From NCBI GenBank assembly GCA_905202215.1, contig CAJKRG010000006.1:35740-99739 (forward strand): a stretch of 64,000 nt of DNA. The letters are read 5' to 3'. The translations under genes and the position numbers were made by a program. Positions 61,153 to 64,000 of the stretch are shown here, in pieces; position 1 is the first letter of the stretch; every line of letters begins with the position of its first letter. The DNA is from an uncultured Porphyromonadaceae bacterium. GTDB lineage: Bacteria > Bacteroidota > Bacteroidia > Bacteroidales > Muribaculaceae. The notes under the pieces were generated by a model, which did not search any database, was not told where the DNA came from, and saw nothing but the letters and a program-made list of their open reading frames with translations.

Positions 61153-63570
61153 CAGTGGATCTTCGGGCCATTTGTGTTTTGGGTAGCGGCGTCTTAGTTC
61201 CTTGCGGACTTCATGATATGTCGTCTGCCAGAATCCTTTCATGTCCTGTGTCAGCTGTACCGGTTTGAATCCCGGCGACAGCAGTTCCATCAGTACGGGG
61301 CGTCGTCCGCCATCGAGACGCGGTGTTTCCATAAGTCCGAAGCAGTCCTGCAGTCGCGCTTTCAACACCGGAGCTTCAGCGCCATGCCGATAGTCTATGC
61401 GCACTTTCCGGCCGCAGGGCAGTGATATATGCGATGGCGCTATGCGGTCGACGGCGTTCTGGGATTCGTAATCGAGCAAGCCCCATATGACTGCGGACAT
61501 GTCTATTTTGCGTAGTTCCTGTGTCGTAGAGGCTTTTCCTATATATAGTGGCAGCCATTGGTCGGCAGTCGACAGGAGCGTGTCGGTGTCGACCTGAGGC
61601 AGATTTAGTTCCGGATGCCATTCTGCCGCTGTGGCTATGCGTACTTGCATGCAACGGACGTCATCGTTGAAGTCGAATATGGTCAGCCCGTATTTGGGGG
61701 CTGCCTTGCAAACGGCATCAAGAATGAGAGAGCGCAGCTCTCCTTCGGCCGGCCTGGTGTCGAGAACGAGTGTTCCAACTCGCAGTTCGCGACGCGCCAC
61801 AACGCGGCCTTGCCTTGGATCCCAGCCTACATTGTCAATCCATGTCCCCATGTCTGAAATATCCGTACGACTGATGGGCGCGGCCAGAAAAATACGTTTG
61901 TCCATGGAGGCTATGGCCAGAAATGCTTGTCCGCAGAGGGGGTCTTCCATAGATACAGTCGTGAATTCTCCGCTAGCAAGACGGTAGCGACCGTCATCTG
62001 TAAGCATTGCTACGCGTTCGGGATAGGCCTGTGCGATAAGTCGACCGCAGATTTCTGGATCTATAGGTGAATTGTCTTCGCGGGCGCCGATGAGACGCCG
62101 GTATTGTGCGGCGATGTCGGCTATGCGTTGCCAGCGTCCCGAGATATGTTTGCGGCGATATTGTCGTAGCAGTGCTATCCGATTGTCTATATCCGCGTCA
62201 TTTTCATTATTAAGCGGATCTTTCTCTTCGAGTAGAGCGGCAATATCGCATGCAAGCGCACTCTCCTTTTCGTCGTCGGCATTGACAAGCATTCTCGCGA
62301 TTCGCGGATGACACGGCAACAGCGACAGTCGTTGACCGAGACGGGTTATGCGACCATCCGTGTCGAGTGCATCGAGGTTTTGAAGCATTTCGCGGCCGTG
62401 AGCCACATGGCCTGTAGGTGGAGGTGTGATCCATGGTAAACGCATGGGATCGCTTTCGCCCCAGGCCGCTATTTCGAGTATCATCGGAGCCAGATCAGCC
62501 GATAGTATTTCGGGGACACGCTGTGTTTTCATCCGGTGTTCCGCGGCTTTCGACCATAGTCTGTAGCATGTGCCCTTGCTGAGCCGTCCGGCTCGTCCGG
62601 TACGTTGGGTCGCCATATCGAGCGAAATTGGGACTGTGGCAAGACGGCTTAATCCGCTGGACGGATCGAAAACCAAAGTACGGCATAATCCTGAATCGAC
62701 CACGGTGGTGATTCCTTCTATTGTGAGCGATGTTTCAGCTATGGGCGTGGCCAAAATCACGCGGCGCGATGTCCGGTCGGTTGGTGAAAGAGTATATCGC
62801 TGTTGTTCGGGAGACATCATACCGTAGAGTGGCAGTATGCGGGTCGGACCGAGAGACACGCCAAGCAACTCGATGCATTTAAGGATCTCGGCTTGTCCCG
62901 GAAGGAAAGCCAGAATATCGCCAGACTGTTCGCGATGTGCGCGGCGCACGGCCGAAGCGACGGTTGCGGCACATTCACGTGGATTGAAATCATCGGTATG
63001 GATAATGTCGATATCGAACAGTTTGCCGTCGCAATGCAGCAGCGGTGCATCTATGTTTTTGCAAAGTAAATCGGCATCGATTGTCGCCGACATTATCACG
63101 ATCTGTAGATCGGGCCGTACAAGGCTCTGTGACTCAAGAGTAAGAGCCAAAGTCATATCGGAGGTGAGGCTGCGCTCATGGAATTCATCGAAAATAACGA
63201 CCGACACTCCGTCAAGAGTGGGATCTTCGACGAGCATACGCTCCAGAATGCCTTCCGTGAGGACTTCAATACGTGTTTCATGGGAGACGCAGGTATCAAA
63301 ACGAACGCGATAGCCTACGGTACGGCCACATGGCTCACCCAGCATAGAGGCCATGCGGGAAGCGACTTGTCTGGCAGCCAGACGGCGCGGCTCCAGCATC
63401 AGAATCTTGCCCGCAGGCAGATCTTCGAGCAAAGACAGCGGCAGGAGTGTCGATTTCCCGGCCCCCGGAGGCGCCGTAATGACAAGCCTTGGTTTGATCG
63501 CCAGCGAGGCATTGACTTTGTCGGCAATATCCGCAACGGGTAGGGTGGAGTATCGGTCGCTGATTTTCAT
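61147..63570 (-). CDS. hrpB: ATP-dependent helicase HrpB
   Basis: 807 residues from the ATG at 63570 (MKISDRYSTLPVADIADKV). DEAH-type motor: motif I APPGAGKSTLLP, Ia LEPRRLAARQVA, motif II FDEFHERSL, III MSATIDADL, C-terminal lobe ILATPIAETSLTIEGITTVVDSGL and motif VI QRTGRAGRLSKGTCYRLW; then the HrpB-specific C-terminal region ending with LLSPGFKPVQLTQDMKGFWQTTYHEVRKELRRRYPKHKWPEDP. Biological role in bacteria is unclear. Confidence 0.95.
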   Translation of the reverse strand: MKISDRYSTLPVADIADKVNASLAIKPRLVITAPPGAGKSTLLPLSLLEDLPAGKILMLEPRRLAARQVASRMASMLGEPCGRTVGYRVRFDTCVSHETRIEVLTEGILERMLVEDPTLDGVSVVIFDEFHERSLTSDMTLALTLESQSLVRPDLQIVIMSATIDADLLCKNIDAPLLHCDGKLFDIDIIHTDDFNPRECAATVASAVRRAHREQSGDILAFLPGQAEILKCIELLGVSLGPTRILPLYGMMSPEQQRYTLSPTDRTSRRVILATPIAETSLTIEGITTVVDSGLCRTLVFDPSSGLSRLATVPISLDMATQRTGRAGRLSKGTCYRLWSKAAEHRMKTQRVPEILSADLAPMILEIAAWGESDPMRLPWITPPPTGHVAHGREMLQNLDALDTDGRITRLGQRLSLLPCHPRIARMLVNADDEKESALACDIAALLEEKDPLNNENDADIDNRIALLRQYRRKHISGRWQRIADIAAQYRRLIGAREDNSPIDPEICGRLIAQAYPERVAMLTDDGRYRLASGEFTTVSMEDPLCGQAFLAIASMDKRIFLAAPISRTDISDMGTWIDNVGWDPRQGRVVARRELRVGTLVLDTRPAEGELRSLILDAVCKAAPKYGLTIFDFNDDVRCMQVRIATAAEWHPELNLPQVDTDTLLSTADQWLPLYIGKASTTQELRKIDMSAVIWGLLDYESQNAVDRIAPSHISLPCGRKVRIDYRHGAEAPVLKARLQDCFGLMETPRLDGGRRPVLMELLSPGFKPVQLTQDMKGFWQTTYHEVRKELRRRYPKHKWPEDPLL

Positions 63571-63637
63571 AGATCTGAGGCTGTCATGCGATGTGTATTT
63601 CACGTCTGTTCAGTCTTCGAGGTGAAGTAATTTACAA

Positions 63638-63645
63638 CAAAATTA
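63638..63645 (-). promoter_or_regulatory. -7 box of hrpB
   Basis: TAATTTTG on the minus strand (63645-63638); leader of about 63 nt to the ATG at 63570. No clear -33 box. Confidence 0.45.
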
Positions 63646-63945
63646 GGCAAAATTCACCAGATATTCTTATCAGTATGATCGAAATCTCAAATATTTTTAT
63701 TTCGGCCTGTTTTGGTGTATGAGAATAACAATATCCCGACATTGTGAGATTGCGATTCCTTAATCTCTATCAGGGAATTGTTTGTCCGATAGTCCGAGGA
63801 AAGACATAAGTATCTCTTTCCAAGAGATATGGATGCTTTATAAAGTTCTTTTAGTCAGTATGTTATCGACGAACTTAAATGCAATTTGCTAAATATCGGC
63901 TCCTTCAGGCTTACTCATTCGCATGAATCTCAGCATCTTATTTTG
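63646..63945. other. Non-coding stretch at the right end
   Basis: About 300 bp, AT-rich, without a plausible gene on either strand and without a strong hairpin. Confidence 0.5.
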
Positions 63946-64000
63946 TGAAGATTCCAAATCGAAGTGCAAAACTTTGATGTAAGACTCATCTATTCTCCTC
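63946..64000 (-). repeat. Right copy of the 55-bp inverted repeat
   Basis: 63949-63977 is the exact reverse complement of 59123-59151, and the weaker match runs to the last base of the window (ttctcctc). The repeat may continue outside. Confidence 0.85.

Overview
The window is chromosomal DNA from a member of the Bacteroidales, about half G+C, perhaps of the Muribaculaceae type. The order is well supported: repeated TAnnTTTG -7 boxes with TTTG/TTG -33 boxes, almost no Shine-Dalgarno sequences, and typical Bacteroidota families (GH92/GH130 mannoside genes, DUF2807, NigD-like lipoprotein, BT4734-type VirE_N protein, DUF3987). The family-level placement is only an impression.

Left part (1-15.5 kb). 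The end of a GH5-like mannanase and a secreted protein with near-identical 124-residue repeats come first. A leftward envelope operon follows (periplasmic PPIase, OstA-like protein, M16 peptidase), then two small cell-surface genes. A tightly coupled leftward mannoside operon is next: GH92 alpha-mannosidase lipoprotein, MFS transporter and GH130 mannoside phosphorylase, with ATGA and short overlaps.

Middle (15.5-40.5 kb). Two ECF sigma loci lie close together. The first is a conventional sigma / anti-sigma-like / Spy-like set. The second is one 515-residue polypeptide that joins an ECF sigma factor, one membrane helix, a periplasmic linker and a C-terminal beta-barrel; this is the most unusual protein in the window. 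Housekeeping and envelope genes follow: calcineurin/PQQ protein, GlsB, LRR protein, Sua5, alcohol dehydrogenase, L31, LptD, DUF2807, an HxlR-controlled SnoaL/cupin pair, CorA, GT2 and RpiB. Among them is a small orphan cluster of adenylation domain, GNAT and esterase.

Integrated island (about 40.56-57.80 kb). A 17.2-kb element sits in the 3' end of tRNA-Leu(CAG). It is bounded by an imperfect 15-bp direct repeat and carries gtgtact arm-type repeats at both ends and a tyrosine integrase at the right end. No relaxase is visible. It carries replication-type genes (VirE_N/PriCT, DUF3987, HTH), a roughly 330-nt promoter-to-terminator region rich in perfect hairpins that looks like a structured ncRNA, and a rightward putative defence operon (PLD-SNF2 helicase, Eco57I-type methylase, DprA-like protein). 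It also has an AT-rich leftward methylase plus an unknown partner, and a RhuM-Doc/Fic fusion.

Right part (57.8-64 kb). The displaced tRNA terminator is followed by a frameshifted IS30 transposase next to an orphan C-terminal coding fragment, then a frameshifted HTH gene. A DUF4434 secreted protein and the helicase HrpB lie between copies of an imperfect 55-bp inverted repeat, one of which reaches the window edge. No CRISPR array and no rRNA were seen.
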